This document shows positions 1 through 8,027 of a stretch of DNA of 64,000 nucleotides, piece by piece. The notes under the pieces were generated by a model. It had not been told where the DNA came from. It searched no databases and worked only from the letters and a program-made list of their open reading frames with translations. Position 1 is the stretch's first letter; each line of letters opens with the position of its first letter. The stretch is from contig NZ_CP146232.1 in assembly GCF_037040815.1 (NCBI RefSeq), positions 1,730,501 to 1,794,500 on the forward strand. Direction: 5' to 3'. Source of the stretch: Pararoseomonas sp. SCSIO 73927. Its GTDB lineage: Bacteria > Pseudomonadota > Alphaproteobacteria > Acetobacterales > Acetobacteraceae. The translations under genes and the position numbers were made by a program.

Positions 1-2091
1 CAGCGAGATCAGCAGCCGCGCCGCCCCCGGGTTCGCGGCCAGCGCCGCCTCCACCGCCGGCTGAGGGAAGGCGAAGCCCACCTGCTTGCACCAGCGGAAC
101 AGGGCGCGGATGAGCCAGGCCTCCCGCCACTCCAGCCCGGCGCGCAGCACCAGCCGGTTGAACCCGTCCGCCTCCGCCCGGTGCTCCAGCAGGGCGGAGA
201 GGGCGCCCAGAAGCTCGTCGAATCGGTCCTCCGGCGCCTCGGTCCCCGCCTCCAGCGCGAAAAGGTGCAGCACCACCGGCGCGCCGCCCGCGGGAGAGAG
301 CCGCCAGGGCTGCTCCTCGATCGCGCGCAGGTCCAGGCTCTCGAACAGCGGCAGGGCATCGGCCAGCGGCAGCGGCCCGCCCGGATTCGCCAGCCGCAGC
401 ATCAGCCGGCGCGGCCCCTCGCCTGGGATGTGGGAAACGTCCGCCACCGGCCGTCCTGCCGCCAGCGCCGCCTCGGCCAGCCGCAAATCCGCCACCGCCT
501 GCGCGGGCGTCATCGCCTCCGTGTAGGCGGCGGGGAAGGCCTCCGCCCAGCGCGCCGCCAGCCGCGCGCCCTCTGCCTCGCCGGAGGCCTCGGTCAGCGC
601 GCCCGCCAGCGCCTCCGGGAAGCCGCGCGAGGCCTGCGCCACCGCCGCTTCCAGCGCGGCCACGTCCACCTCCACCGGCGCGCCGGGATCGGTGCCGATC
701 ACGTAGTGCACCCGCGCCAGCGGCGTGTCGGAGATGGCGATGTAGAAGGCGGAGAGCCGCCCGCCGAAAGCCGCTGCCAGCAGCCGCGCCACCCTCTCCC
801 GCAGCCGCGTGTCGAAGACCTCGCGCGGGAACCAGGCGATGGCGGAGACGTAGCGGCCGAAGCTGTCCCGCCGCACCACCAGCGCCGGCCGCGGGCGGAT
901 GGTCAGGTCCAGCGCCCGCCGCGCGCCCGCCAGGATCTCCGCCTCGCTCGCCTGGAACAGCTCGTCGCGCGGCCAGGTGTCGAGGATGGACTGGAAGGCC
1001 CGCGCGTCGTGGCTCTCCGGCGCCGCGCCCGATGCCGCGAGGATGCGCGCCACCTTCGACTTCAGCCAGGGAATGCCGCGCGGGTTGCGGTTGTAGGCCG
1101 TGGCCGCGAAGAGCCCCATGAAGAGCCGGATCCCCGCCACGCTTCCGTCCGGCGCCAGGATCCGCGTGGCCACCACGTCCGCGTGGCTGGGCCGGTGCAC
1201 GCGCATGCGCAGGTTGCCCTTGGCCACCGTCAGCGCCGCCGCCTCGGTGAGGGAGTGGCGCACCGCCACCGGCACCGCGGACAGGTTCCGGAGCGCGTCG
1301 AAGGGAACCACGGTCGGATCGCGCAGCAGCCCCAGCCCTTCCTCGGGCGAGATGGCGCCGCCATCGGCCGAGATCCGCAGCAGCCGGTGCCCGAGCAGGA
1401 CGAAGTTGTCCTCCGCCAGCCAGCGCAGGAAGGCGGCCGCCTCCTCCCCCTCCGGCGCCCCGGCCACTTCCCCTTCCGCGGCCCGCAGCCGCTCCAGCAT
1501 CGGGCCGAAATCGCCCACGGCCTGCCGCACCTCGGCCAGGGCCCCGCGCAGCGCCGCCTCCACCGCCGGCCAGTCCGCCGGCGCGCCGCGCCCGCTGCCG
1601 TGCGGCGCGATCTCGATCCGCATCACGCTCTCGTTCGGCTCTCCCGGCACCGCCGGCCCGATCGAGACCACCCCGCCATCCGCCCCGCGCCGCACCGACA
1701 GGATGGGGTGCAGCAGCCGCCGCACACTGCGGCCCGACAGGGTGATCGCCGCCAGCGCGCTGTCCACGAGGAAGGGCATGTCCTCGGTCGCGATCTCCGC
1801 CACCGCCCCCGCGCCCATGCCGCCCGCCGGCGGGGTCAGCCGCAGCGACACCTCCCCCGGCCGCCGCGCCGCCGCCACGCCGAAGAGCGAGGCCGCCCAG
1901 CCCGCCAGCGCCTCCGGCGCCATCCCCGCCAGCTCCTCCAGTGGCAGGGCGGCGCCCAGGCCGCGCAGCAGCGCCCCGGCGGAGGGCGGAAGCGCCGGCG
2001 CCAGCCGCGCCAGCGCCGCCTCGCCCTCGGCCAGCAGCGCGCTCCGCATCCCCTCCGCCCCGGCAGGGGCAGGCGTCAGGTCGTCCGGCAT
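1..2091 (-). CDS. NAD-specific glutamate dehydrogenase, large class (N-terminal part, runs off the window)
   Basis: Oxidatively deaminates glutamate to 2-oxoglutarate and ammonia with NAD in the cytoplasm. The frame is open from the ATG at 2091 down to base 1, giving 697 residues; proteins of this class are usually about 1,600 residues, so the catalytic dehydrogenase part lies outside the window. What is visible is the regulatory N-terminal half, recognised by family phrases: PFLVDSALAAI near residue 106, EDNFVLLGHR near 227, FPREVFDTRLRERV and ISDTPLARVHYVIG further on, and an ACT-like stretch LFESLDLRAIEEQPW. The long open frame on the opposite strand is a shadow. Repeat copy A lies upstream. 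The class is clear; catalytic residues cannot be checked. Confidence 0.9.
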   Translation of the reverse strand, partial: MPDDLTPAPAGAEGMRSALLAEGEAALARLAPALPPSAGALLRGLGAALPLEELAGMAPEALAGWAASLFGVAAARRPGEVSLRLTPPAGGMGAGAVAEIATEDMPFLVDSALAAITLSGRSVRRLLHPILSVRRGADGGVVSIGPAVPGEPNESVMRIEIAPHGSGRGAPADWPAVEAALRGALAEVRQAVGDFGPMLERLRAAEGEVAGAPEGEEAAAFLRWLAEDNFVLLGHRLLRISADGGAISPEEGLGLLRDPTVVPFDALRNLSAVPVAVRHSLTEAAALTVAKGNLRMRVHRPSHADVVATRILAPDGSVAGIRLFMGLFAATAYNRNPRGIPWLKSKVARILAASGAAPESHDARAFQSILDTWPRDELFQASEAEILAGARRALDLTIRPRPALVVRRDSFGRYVSAIAWFPREVFDTRLRERVARLLAAAFGGRLSAFYIAISDTPLARVHYVIGTDPGAPVEVDVAALEAAVAQASRGFPEALAGALTEASGEAEGARLAARWAEAFPAAYTEAMTPAQAVADLRLAEAALAAGRPVADVSHIPGEGPRRLMLRLANPGGPLPLADALPLFESLDLRAIEEQPWRLSPAGGAPVVLHLFALEAGTEAPEDRFDELLGALSALLEHRAEADGFNRLVLRAGLEWREAWLIRALFRWCKQVGFAFPQPAVEAALAANPGAARLLISL

Positions 2092-2206
2092 GGCGTTCTC
2101 CTCGCGGCGGGGGGAAGATCAGGGGCGGCGAGACCGGGCGCAAGCGTGAGGGGATGACAAGAGGCGCGGAGCGGAACGCGGGCCGGCTTAGGAAGCGCCG
2201 GTGGCC

Positions 2207-2455
2207 CCAGGGGGAGAGAAAGAATTCTCTCCCCCTGGACCCCCTCTCATCTTTTTCTGAAAGGCTGCCGCGGGACGTTTTGCTGGGGGCGCGCCTGAGG
2301 TCGATGACCTCAGGCGACTGACACGGCGGCCGGGCCGACACGGTGCTGAAAAGCCTCTGGTGCCGCCCTTCGATCATCGTATCCGCGACAGCCCGATGCA
2401 GGTCCAGGAGGCTCAGCCTCCTGGCGGAGGGTCCAGGGAGGCAGAGCCTCCCTGG
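2207..2455 (+). repeat. Mosaic intergenic repeat, copy A (full-length)
   Basis: This fills most of the 380-base gap between the gdh start and the hisE stop. From left to right it has hairpin P1 (2207-2220 pairs perfectly with 2225-2238, loop AGAA, GAATTC at the centre), a CT-rich tail with a run of five T at 2252-2256 followed by GGCTGCCGCG, dyad P2 (CGCCTGAGGTC at 2292-2302 with its complement at 2306-2316), and two terminal hairpins (2404-2424 and 2433-2455) ending 16 bases from the hisE stop. The spacer between P2 and the last hairpins resembles that of copy D. I see no reading frame of its own. Confidence 0.85.
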
Positions 2456-2471
2456 GGCGACAGGCACGCCC

Positions 2472-3122
2472 TCAGGGCAGCTTCGTCGTCTCCCCGGCCC
2501 TCACGACGCCGGCCGAGGAGAGATTCTGGCGCGCCGCCTTCTCGGCGATGCCGCTGATGCCCTCGCGCCGGACCAGTTCCGCCCAGACGTCCTCCGGCCG
2601 GATGCCGGCATCCACCCAGGTGACGATGAGGTGGTAGAGCAGATCCGCGCTCTCGCCGATCAGGGCGCGGCGGTTGCCGGCCATGGCCTCGATCACGGTC
2701 TCCACCGCCTCCTCGCCGAGCTTCTGGGCCACTTTCGCTGTGCCGCGGGCCAGCAGACGGGCGGAGTGGGAGGTGGTGGTGTCGCCGGAGAGGCGGCGTT
2801 CCTCCACCGTTTCCCACAGCCGGTCCAGCACCGCCGCCTCGGCCACACCCTCGCCGGGGTCCAGCGGCGCCAGGTGGCGCGATTCGGCGCGGCGCACCCG
2901 CTTGGGCGCGCGCGCATCGGCCGCGATGGGGGAATCGGCCAGGTCCTGCGGAACGGGCAGGGGCTGCGCCGCGCGCGGGTGGTCCTTCCACTTCGCGGGC
3001 TTCAGCTTCGGTCCCTTCCTGGCCGGAGCGGCGGCTGCCTGCTTCGCCGGAGGGGAGGCCGGGCGGGCCGCCTTGCCCGGCGATGCGTTCCCGCCCGCGG
3101 CCTTACCTGCTCTCTTCGCCAT
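2472..3122 (-). CDS. hisE: Phosphoribosyl-ATP pyrophosphatase with a basic N-terminal extension
   Basis: Second step of histidine synthesis: hydrolyses phosphoribosyl-ATP to phosphoribosyl-AMP and pyrophosphate. The MazG-like HisE core occupies about residues 98-205, with [14 protein letters not shown] and [11 protein letters not shown] carrying the metal-binding acidic residues. A usual HisE is about 100-110 residues; this one has 216. The first 95 residues are rich in Lys, Arg, Ala and Pro (for example [14 protein letters not shown]), resembling a histone-H1-like tail. The ATG at 3122 shares one base with the hisF stop (TGATG), so translation is coupled and this start is well supported. The extension is in frame, but its role is unknown. 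Confidence 0.93.
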   Translation of the reverse strand: MAKRAGKAAGGNASPGKAARPASPPAKQAAAAPARKGPKLKPAKWKDHPRAAQPLPVPQDLADSPIAADARAPKRVRRAESRHLAPLDPGEGVAEAAVLDRLWETVEERRLSGDTTTSHSARLLARGTAKVAQKLGEEAVETVIEAMAGNRRALIGESADLLYHLIVTWVDAGIRPEDVWAELVRREGISGIAEKAARQNLSSAGVVRAGETTKLP

Positions 3123-3901
3123 CAGGCCGCCTCCCTCGCCTCGGGCACAGGGCGGATGGGCCAGCCGGCTTCCGCCAGCGCCGCCTTCGCCTCCGCGATC
3201 CGGAACTGCCCGTAGTGGAACACGCTGGCGGCGAGCAGCCCCGTCGCACCGGCCGCCGCGCCCGCCACGAAATGGTCCAGCCGGCCGACACCGCCCGAGG
3301 CGACGAGGGGCAGGCGCACGGCGGCGCGCACGGCCCGCAGCAGCTCCAGGTCGAAGCCCTCGCCCGTGCCGTCCCGATCCATGGAGGTCAGCAGGATCTC
3401 TCCGGCGCCGAGGCTTTCCACCCGCCGAGCCCAGTCCACCGCGTCCACCCCCGTCTCCCGGCGCCCGCCATGGGTGAAGATCTCCCACCGGCCCGGCGCC
3501 ACGCGGCGGGCGTCCACCGCCACCACGATCGCCTGGCTGCCGAAGGCCTCCGCCCCGCGCCGGACGAGGTCCGGATCGGCCAGGGCGGCGGAGTTGACGG
3601 AGACCTTGTCGGCACCGGCCAGAAGAAGCGCGCGCATGTCCTCCACGCTGCGGACCCCGCCGCCGACGGTCAGGGGAATGAACACCTCCGCCGCCGTGCG
3701 CGAAACAACATCCAGCATGGTCCCGCGATTCTCGTGGGTGGCGCCGATGTCGAGGAAGGTGACCTCGTCCGCCCCTTCCCGGTCGTAGGCGCGGGCCTGC
3801 TCCACCGGATCGCCGGCGTCGCGCAGGGAGACGAAGTTCACGCCCTTCACGACGCGCCCGTCCTTCACGTCCAGGCAGGGAATGACGCGGAGCGCTAGCA
3901 T
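3122..3901 (-). CDS. hisF: Imidazole glycerol phosphate synthase, cyclase subunit
   Basis: Beta-alpha barrel subunit that, with HisH supplying ammonia, converts PRFAR to imidazole glycerol phosphate and AICAR. It has 259 residues, normal for the family. The catalytic aspartates sit in [13 protein letters not shown] (N-terminus) and VVAVDARR (middle), and phosphate loops are seen at LTVGGGVRS and VASGGVG. It overlaps hisE by one base. Its partners hisH and hisA are on the same strand, in the order expected upstream of hisF, but about 36.5 kb away. Repeat copy B lies directly upstream, where hisA would normally be. Confidence 0.96.
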   Translation of the reverse strand: MLALRVIPCLDVKDGRVVKGVNFVSLRDAGDPVEQARAYDREGADEVTFLDIGATHENRGTMLDVVSRTAAEVFIPLTVGGGVRSVEDMRALLLAGADKVSVNSAALADPDLVRRGAEAFGSQAIVVAVDARRVAPGRWEIFTHGGRRETGVDAVDWARRVESLGAGEILLTSMDRDGTGEGFDLELLRAVRAAVRLPLVASGGVGRLDHFVAGAAAGATGLLAASVFHYGQFRIAEAKAALAEAGWPIRPVPEAREAA

Positions 3902-3989
3902 GTCGAAACGTCCCGGCGGTGACAGGGCCGAATGCCCTGGTCATCCGAACGGGTCAAGCGCGGAAAACGCGCAGAGGTTGTGGCCTCCG

Positions 3990-4060
3990 GGAGGGGGTAA
4001 AGGAATTCTTCCTCCCCCTGCCCGGGAAGCCCCTCCTCTTTTCCGGGCGACGGGTGCCGC
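3990..4060 (+). repeat. Mosaic intergenic repeat, copy B (hairpin and tail only)
   Basis: A short copy between the hisF start (3901) and the reductase stop (4066). An imperfect P1 dyad (GGGAGG / CCTCCC around GGAATTCTT) at 3990-4017 is followed by the CT-rich tail with CTCCTCTTTTCC and a divergent GGGTGCCGCG. No P2 or P3 is present. It marks the hisF side of the his-operon interruption. Confidence 0.7.
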
Positions 4061-4065
4061 GCCCG

Positions 4066-4695
4066 TCAGGCCAGGGAGGCGGCCTCGTCGAAGCCCAGGC
4101 GCGGCAGGCGGCCGAAGGTCTTGGAGTGGTCGCCGTAGCCGAGGTTGATGAGCATGGTGGACTTCCACCCGCTCTCGCCGAGGAAGAGCTCGTCCACCTT
4201 CTTGGAGTCGAACCCGGCCATCGGCCCGGTATCCAGCCCCAGCGCGCGAGCGGCGAGGATGAGGTAGGCGGCCTGCATGGTGGAGTTCATGAAGGCGCTG
4301 CGCTCGGCGAAGGCCGCGTTCCCCGTGAACCAGGACCGCGCGTCGGCGTGCGGGAACAGGCGCGGCAGGTGCTCGTAGAACTGCGGGTCGAAGGCGACGA
4401 TCACCGTTACCGGGGCGGTCCGCGTCTTATCCTGGTTCCCCGCGGAGATGGTGGGGAGAAGCTTCTCCTTCCCCTCCGGGCTACGGACGAAGACGAAGCG
4501 GCCGGGGGACTGGTTGGCGCTGGTGGGGCCGAGGGCGACGAGGCCGTAGAGCTCGCGCAGCGTCTCGTCCGTCACCGGCCGGTCCTGCCAGGCATTGGCG
4601 GTGCGCGCCGTGCGGAACAGGCGGTCCAGCGCCGCGTCGTCCAGGGGGGTGCCGGGGGCGGACATGTGGGTGTCGGGCATGTGGGTGTCGGGCAT
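4066..4695 (-). CDS. RutE-like malonic semialdehyde reductase / nitroreductase family protein
   Basis: Flavin-dependent reductase of about 200 residues in the nitroreductase fold. It closely follows E. coli RutE, which reduces malonic semialdehyde to 3-hydroxypropionate in pyrimidine breakdown: [52 protein letters not shown] and LINLGYGD are all recognisable. No other rut gene is in the window, so the physiological substrate is open. The start at 4695 has AGGAG seven bases upstream. The first ten residues are a perfect repeat of MPDTH caused by a 15-base tandem duplication (ATGs at 4695, 4680 and 4665), so the true start could be any of the three. Confidence 0.88.
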   Translation of the reverse strand: MPDTHMPDTHMSAPGTPLDDAALDRLFRTARTANAWQDRPVTDETLRELYGLVALGPTSANQSPGRFVFVRSPEGKEKLLPTISAGNQDKTRTAPVTVIVAFDPQFYEHLPRLFPHADARSWFTGNAAFAERSAFMNSTMQAAYLILAARALGLDTGPMAGFDSKKVDELFLGESGWKSTMLINLGYGDHSKTFGRLPRLGFDEAASLA

Positions 4696-4808
4696 GGAAG
4701 GGTCTCCTTGCCCGGCATGATGGGCCGGCCCGGGCAGGGCGGCCAATCCCCGCCGGGGATCGCCGTCATCCCGGTTGTGAATTAAGCCGGCCGTGATCTG
4801 GACCGGGC

Positions 4809-5372
4809 TCAGGCCTCGACCTGCTCCACGGCAACCACTTCCGGCACGTAGTGGCGCAGCATGTTCTCCACCCCGTGCTTCAGCGTGGCGCGGGAGGAGG
4901 GGCAGCCGGAGCAGGCGCCCTGCATGTGCAGCCGCACGATGCCGTCCCGGAAGCCGCGGAACACGATGTCGCCGCCGTCGCCGGCCACGGCCGGGCGCAC
5001 GCGGGTGTCCAGCAGCTCCTTGATCTGGGCCACCACCTCGGCATCGGCGGGGTCGGTGTCCTCCGCCATCTCCTCGGCCTCGTCGCCCGCCATCACCGGG
5101 CGGCCGGCCATGAAATGCTCCATCACGGCGCCGAGCACCTGCGGGCGCAGGTCCGCCCAGTCCGCCTCGTTGGTCTTGGTGACGGTGACGAAATCCGCGC
5201 CGAGGAAGATCCGCGCGACCCCGTCCAGCTCGAAGAGCCGGGCGGCGAGGGGGGAGCGGGCGGCGGCCTCGGGGCCGGTGAAGTCGGCGGTGCCGCGCGG
5301 CCCCATCACGTCCTGGCCGGGGAGGAACTTCAGGGTGGCGGGGTTCGGGGTCGCCTCGGTCTCGATGAACAT
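4809..5372 (-). CDS. nfuA: Fe-S cluster scaffold/carrier NfuA-type protein (Nfu N-terminal plus NifU C-terminal domain)
   Basis: Carries and delivers iron-sulfur clusters to apoproteins. The 187-residue protein has the Nfu N-terminal domain ([25 protein letters not shown]) seen in mitochondrial NFU1, and a C-terminal NifU domain with the cluster-binding motif GACSGCPSS (Cys154 and Cys157). The start at 5372 is chosen because AGAGGAA lies eight bases upstream and the domain begins at once; a start 45 bases earlier adds only low-complexity residues. This NFU1-like architecture is usual in alphaproteobacteria. Confidence 0.95.
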   Translation of the reverse strand: MFIETEATPNPATLKFLPGQDVMGPRGTADFTGPEAAARSPLAARLFELDGVARIFLGADFVTVTKTNEADWADLRPQVLGAVMEHFMAGRPVMAGDEAEEMAEDTDPADAEVVAQIKELLDTRVRPAVAGDGGDIVFRGFRDGIVRLHMQGACSGCPSSRATLKHGVENMLRHYVPEVVAVEQVEA

Positions 5373-5513
5373 GCGGGAATTCCTCTGCGGCGGTTCCTCC
5401 GCCGTCCGGCGGGGCATGTGGGGCAGGGCGGGGCGGGCTGCAACGGCGATCGGCGCAGCGGTGGGGTGCAGTGGCGGCGGCCCTCACCGGCGCCGCCCGC
5501 TCCCGTCATCCTG

Positions 5514-5978
5514 TTAGGTGACCCGGTCCAGCTCCGCATCGGCCAGCCCGCCCGGCACGATCGTCATCGGGCAGCGCAGCTGGCCGGCCTGCCGGCCCGC
5601 AAGCGCCGTCACCAGCGGCCCCGGCCCGCCCTCCGTCGCGGTGGCCAGCACGAGGATGGAGATGCGGGGGTCCTCCGCCAGCACGGCCAGCACCTCCTCC
5701 ACCGCGTCGCCCTCGCGGATCAGCAGCAGGGGCAGCCCGCCCGTGATCTCCTGCACCTGGGCGGCGAGCGCGGAGAGGAGCTGCTCGGCCTCCTGCCGCC
5801 GCTCCTCCTGCATCAGCGCGCCCACCCCCGCCCATTCCTGCAGCTCCGGCGGCTCCGTCACGCGCAGCAGCGCCACGCGCCCGCCGGACTTGCGCACGCG
5901 CAGGCAGGCGTAGCGCAGCGCCACCGCCCGCTCCGGGCTGTCGTCCACCACGACGAGGAAGACGCGGTCCTGCGGCAT
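5514..5978 (-). CDS. Universal stress protein family (UspA-like) protein
   Basis: Small cytoplasmic protein with the UspA alpha/beta fold (154 residues): VFLVVVDDSPERAVALRYA at the N-terminus, an ILVLATA strand in the middle, and a C-terminal G-x-V-type loop before CPMTIVPGG that resembles the nucleotide-binding loop of ATP-binding members. The start at 5978 has GAGGGG upstream. It lies between nfuA and the TIGR02186/TauE pair on the same strand with gaps of 141 and 73 bases, so it may be a separate unit. The specific role is unknown. Confidence 0.88.
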   Translation of the reverse strand: MPQDRVFLVVVDDSPERAVALRYACLRVRKSGGRVALLRVTEPPELQEWAGVGALMQEERRQEAEQLLSALAAQVQEITGGLPLLLIREGDAVEEVLAVLAEDPRISILVLATATEGGPGPLVTALAGRQAGQLRCPMTIVPGGLADAELDRVT

Positions 5979-6051
5979 GGAAAACCCCTCGGGACTGTTG
6001 TTCGAGGCGCGAATTCGCGCTTCCGGGCGATGCCGCCCGGCGCGGTCCGCC

Positions 6052-6846
6052 CTAGCCCCGGCGGAATACCACACTCCCCAGCCACCCGGCCAAGGCGGCC
6101 AGGACGACGCAGGCCAGGCCGTAGAGCAGGGGCTGCCCGCGGGAGAAGTCGGCGATCCGCGCCGTGGCCCCCACCCGGTCCACCCGGAAGGAGAGCTCCT
6201 GCCGCGCGATGATCCGGTTGGCCCGGACCAGCATCACCTGCACCACATAATCCCCCGTGGCGATGGTGGAGGGCAGGGGGAGGCGCGCGTGGAAGAGCCG
6301 GCCGCCGGAGACCTCCACCGGGCTCGCCTCCTCGTTCCACGCGCCGGAGGCGTGCTTGAGATCGATCAGCGCCTGTCGGAAGGCCGGGTCCCGCGGGCCG
6401 GGCAGGCGGGCGGTCATCACCTCCAGCCCCAGCCGCCGCTCCCGCCGCGCCGGCTCGTCCAGCAGCCCGGCCACCGGGGCGCTGGCGGCCAGGGCGTAGT
6501 AGCTCGGCACCTCGCGGAAACGGGCGGAGGGGCCGTTGACCCAGATTCCCACGCGCCGGACCCGCCGCCGCACCACCACGTCCCGCGGGGCGCCGAGGCC
6601 GAGCACCACCACGTTGTCCCCCGCCGGCCCCAGCAGCCGGTCCGTAGCGCCGAAGACCAGCAGGTCGGCGCCCGTGAAGGCGGTGTCCACAGCGATGCGG
6701 GGCTGGGCGATCTCGGCCGCCAGCGCCGGGCCCGCTAGCTCTGGCCTCGCCTGGGGCGGCGGGGCGGGCTGGCCCTCGCGCTGGGCGCGCGCCGGCGCGG
6801 TTAGGAGGAGAAGGGCCAGCAGCGCCGCCGACGCCGCTCCTCTCAC
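6052..6846 (-). CDS. TIGR02186 family membrane protein
   Basis: Conserved alphaproteobacterial protein of unknown function, 264 residues. A signal peptide (AALLALLLLTAPARA) is followed by a periplasmic domain with EIAQPRIAVDTAFTGADLLVFGA and a single C-terminal membrane helix (LLYGLACVVLAALAGWLGSVVF) ending in a basic tail. The only start that keeps the signal peptide is the GTG at 6846, preceded by GAGAAGGGG, and it lies 11 bases after the stop of the TauE/SafE gene. Genes of this family are commonly paired with TauE/SafE transporters, so I infer a transport-accessory role. Confidence 0.88.
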   Translation of the reverse strand: MRGAASAALLALLLLTAPARAQREGQPAPPPQARPELAGPALAAEIAQPRIAVDTAFTGADLLVFGATDRLLGPAGDNVVVLGLGAPRDVVVRRRVRRVGIWVNGPSARFREVPSYYALAASAPVAGLLDEPARRERRLGLEVMTARLPGPRDPAFRQALIDLKHASGAWNEEASPVEVSGGRLFHARLPLPSTIATGDYVVQVMLVRANRIIARQELSFRVDRVGATARIADFSRGQPLLYGLACVVLAALAGWLGSVVFRRG

Positions 6847-6857
6847 CCCGCCCCTTC

Positions 6858-7766
6858 TCAAGTCGCGGGGCCGAGGAGGTAGAGGCTGCCCGGCGTGCGG
6901 ACCAGCGCCACCAGCAGGCTGAGGGCCACCGACAGCACCAGCAACCCGAGCAGCGCCCGCGTCTCCTCGCCGCGCAGCTTCGTGCCCATGGCCGCGCCGA
7001 ACTGGGCGCCCGCCACGCCGCCCGCCAGCAGCAGCAGCGTCAGCACCACGTCCACCGAGCCGGTCTGGAGGGCCTGGAGCAGGGTGACATTGGCGGAGAC
7101 GAAGGTCACCTGGAACAGGCTGGTCCCGATCGTCGTGCCGGTCGGCATGCCCAGCACGTAGATCATCGCCGGCACCAGCATGAAGCCGCCGCCCACGCCC
7201 ATGATGGCGGAGAGGATGCCGATCCCGAACCCTACCAGCATCGGCGGGATGACGGAGATGTAGAGGCGGGACTGGCGGAACCGCATCTTGAAGGGCAGCC
7301 CGTGCAGCCAGGAGTGCTGGTGCGTGCGCGCCGGCGCCGCGCGGCGCCGGCGGAAGATGGCGCGCACGCTCTCCCGCACCATGAGCGCGCCCACGGTTCC
7401 CAGCACGACGACGTAGAAGAGCGAGACGGCGAGATCGACCTGCCCCAGCCGCCGCAGCAGCACGAAGAGCTGCGTGCCGGCGAAGGAGCCCGCGAGCCCG
7501 GCCACCAGCAGCACCATCCCCATCCGCGCATCCACGTTGCCGCGCCGCCACTGGGCGATGAGGCCGGAGACGGAGGCGCCGAGCGTCTGGTTCGCCCCCG
7601 ACGCCACGGCGACCGGGGCGGGGATGCCGATGAGGATGAGCAGCGGGGTAAGCAGGAAGCCGCCGCCCACCCCGAACAGGCCGGAGAGCCAGCCCACGCC
7701 GAGGCCGATGCCGAGCAGCAGCCCGGCATCGACCGACATTTCGGCGATCGGCAGGTAAACCGGCAT
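6858..7766 (-). CDS. TauE/SafE (TSUP) family anion exporter
   Basis: Integral membrane transporter of the sulfite/organosulfonate exporter family, 302 residues. It shows the two-fold internal repeat typical of the family: SGLFGVGGGFLLTPLLILIG in the first half and SAIMGVGGGFMLVPAMIYVLG in the second, each followed by a TxxG-type motif. About eight hydrophobic segments are visible, with a basic cytoplasmic loop (FRRRRAAPARTHQH) between the halves. The substrate cannot be told from sequence. It is the first gene of a two-gene unit with TIGR02186. The start is taken at the ATG at 7766; a longer frame upstream is not hydrophobic and looks non-coding. Confidence 0.92.
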   Translation of the reverse strand: MPVYLPIAEMSVDAGLLLGIGLGVGWLSGLFGVGGGFLLTPLLILIGIPAPVAVASGANQTLGASVSGLIAQWRRGNVDARMGMVLLVAGLAGSFAGTQLFVLLRRLGQVDLAVSLFYVVVLGTVGALMVRESVRAIFRRRRAAPARTHQHSWLHGLPFKMRFRQSRLYISVIPPMLVGFGIGILSAIMGVGGGFMLVPAMIYVLGMPTGTTIGTSLFQVTFVSANVTLLQALQTGSVDVVLTLLLLAGGVAGAQFGAAMGTKLRGEETRALLGLLVLSVALSLLVALVRTPGSLYLLGPAT

Positions 7767-8027
7767 AGGTTTCCCGCTCCGCCCCCGGCGAGAGGGGCAA
7801 GACAGCATCCGCGCGGGCCGCGCGCGGGCGGGGCCGCGCGTGATGCGCGGCGCGATCGCCGGCCTTCCCGCGACAGGGTGGTCCCGGCGGGCGGGCGGCC
7901 GTTGCGGGCCGTTTGAACCCGCGAACGGTCCTGTGCAAGGCCCATTCCGCACCGCGGCGCGACGGCGCTAGAACCCCGGCATCCCAGAAGGAGGGCCGGA
8001 CGGGAGTACCGGCCGAAAAGGGCGATC

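Noticed and set aside
181..2157. 658-residue plus-strand frame over the glutamate dehydrogenase gene
   Set aside because: It is Arg/Gln/His-rich with no family features; the minus-strand frame carries clear glutamate dehydrogenase motifs.
2472..3944. A single 490-residue protein covering hisE and antisense-like sequence of hisF
   Set aside because: The part upstream of 3122 is out of frame with hisF and has no HisF motifs; hisE starts at the TGATG overlap.
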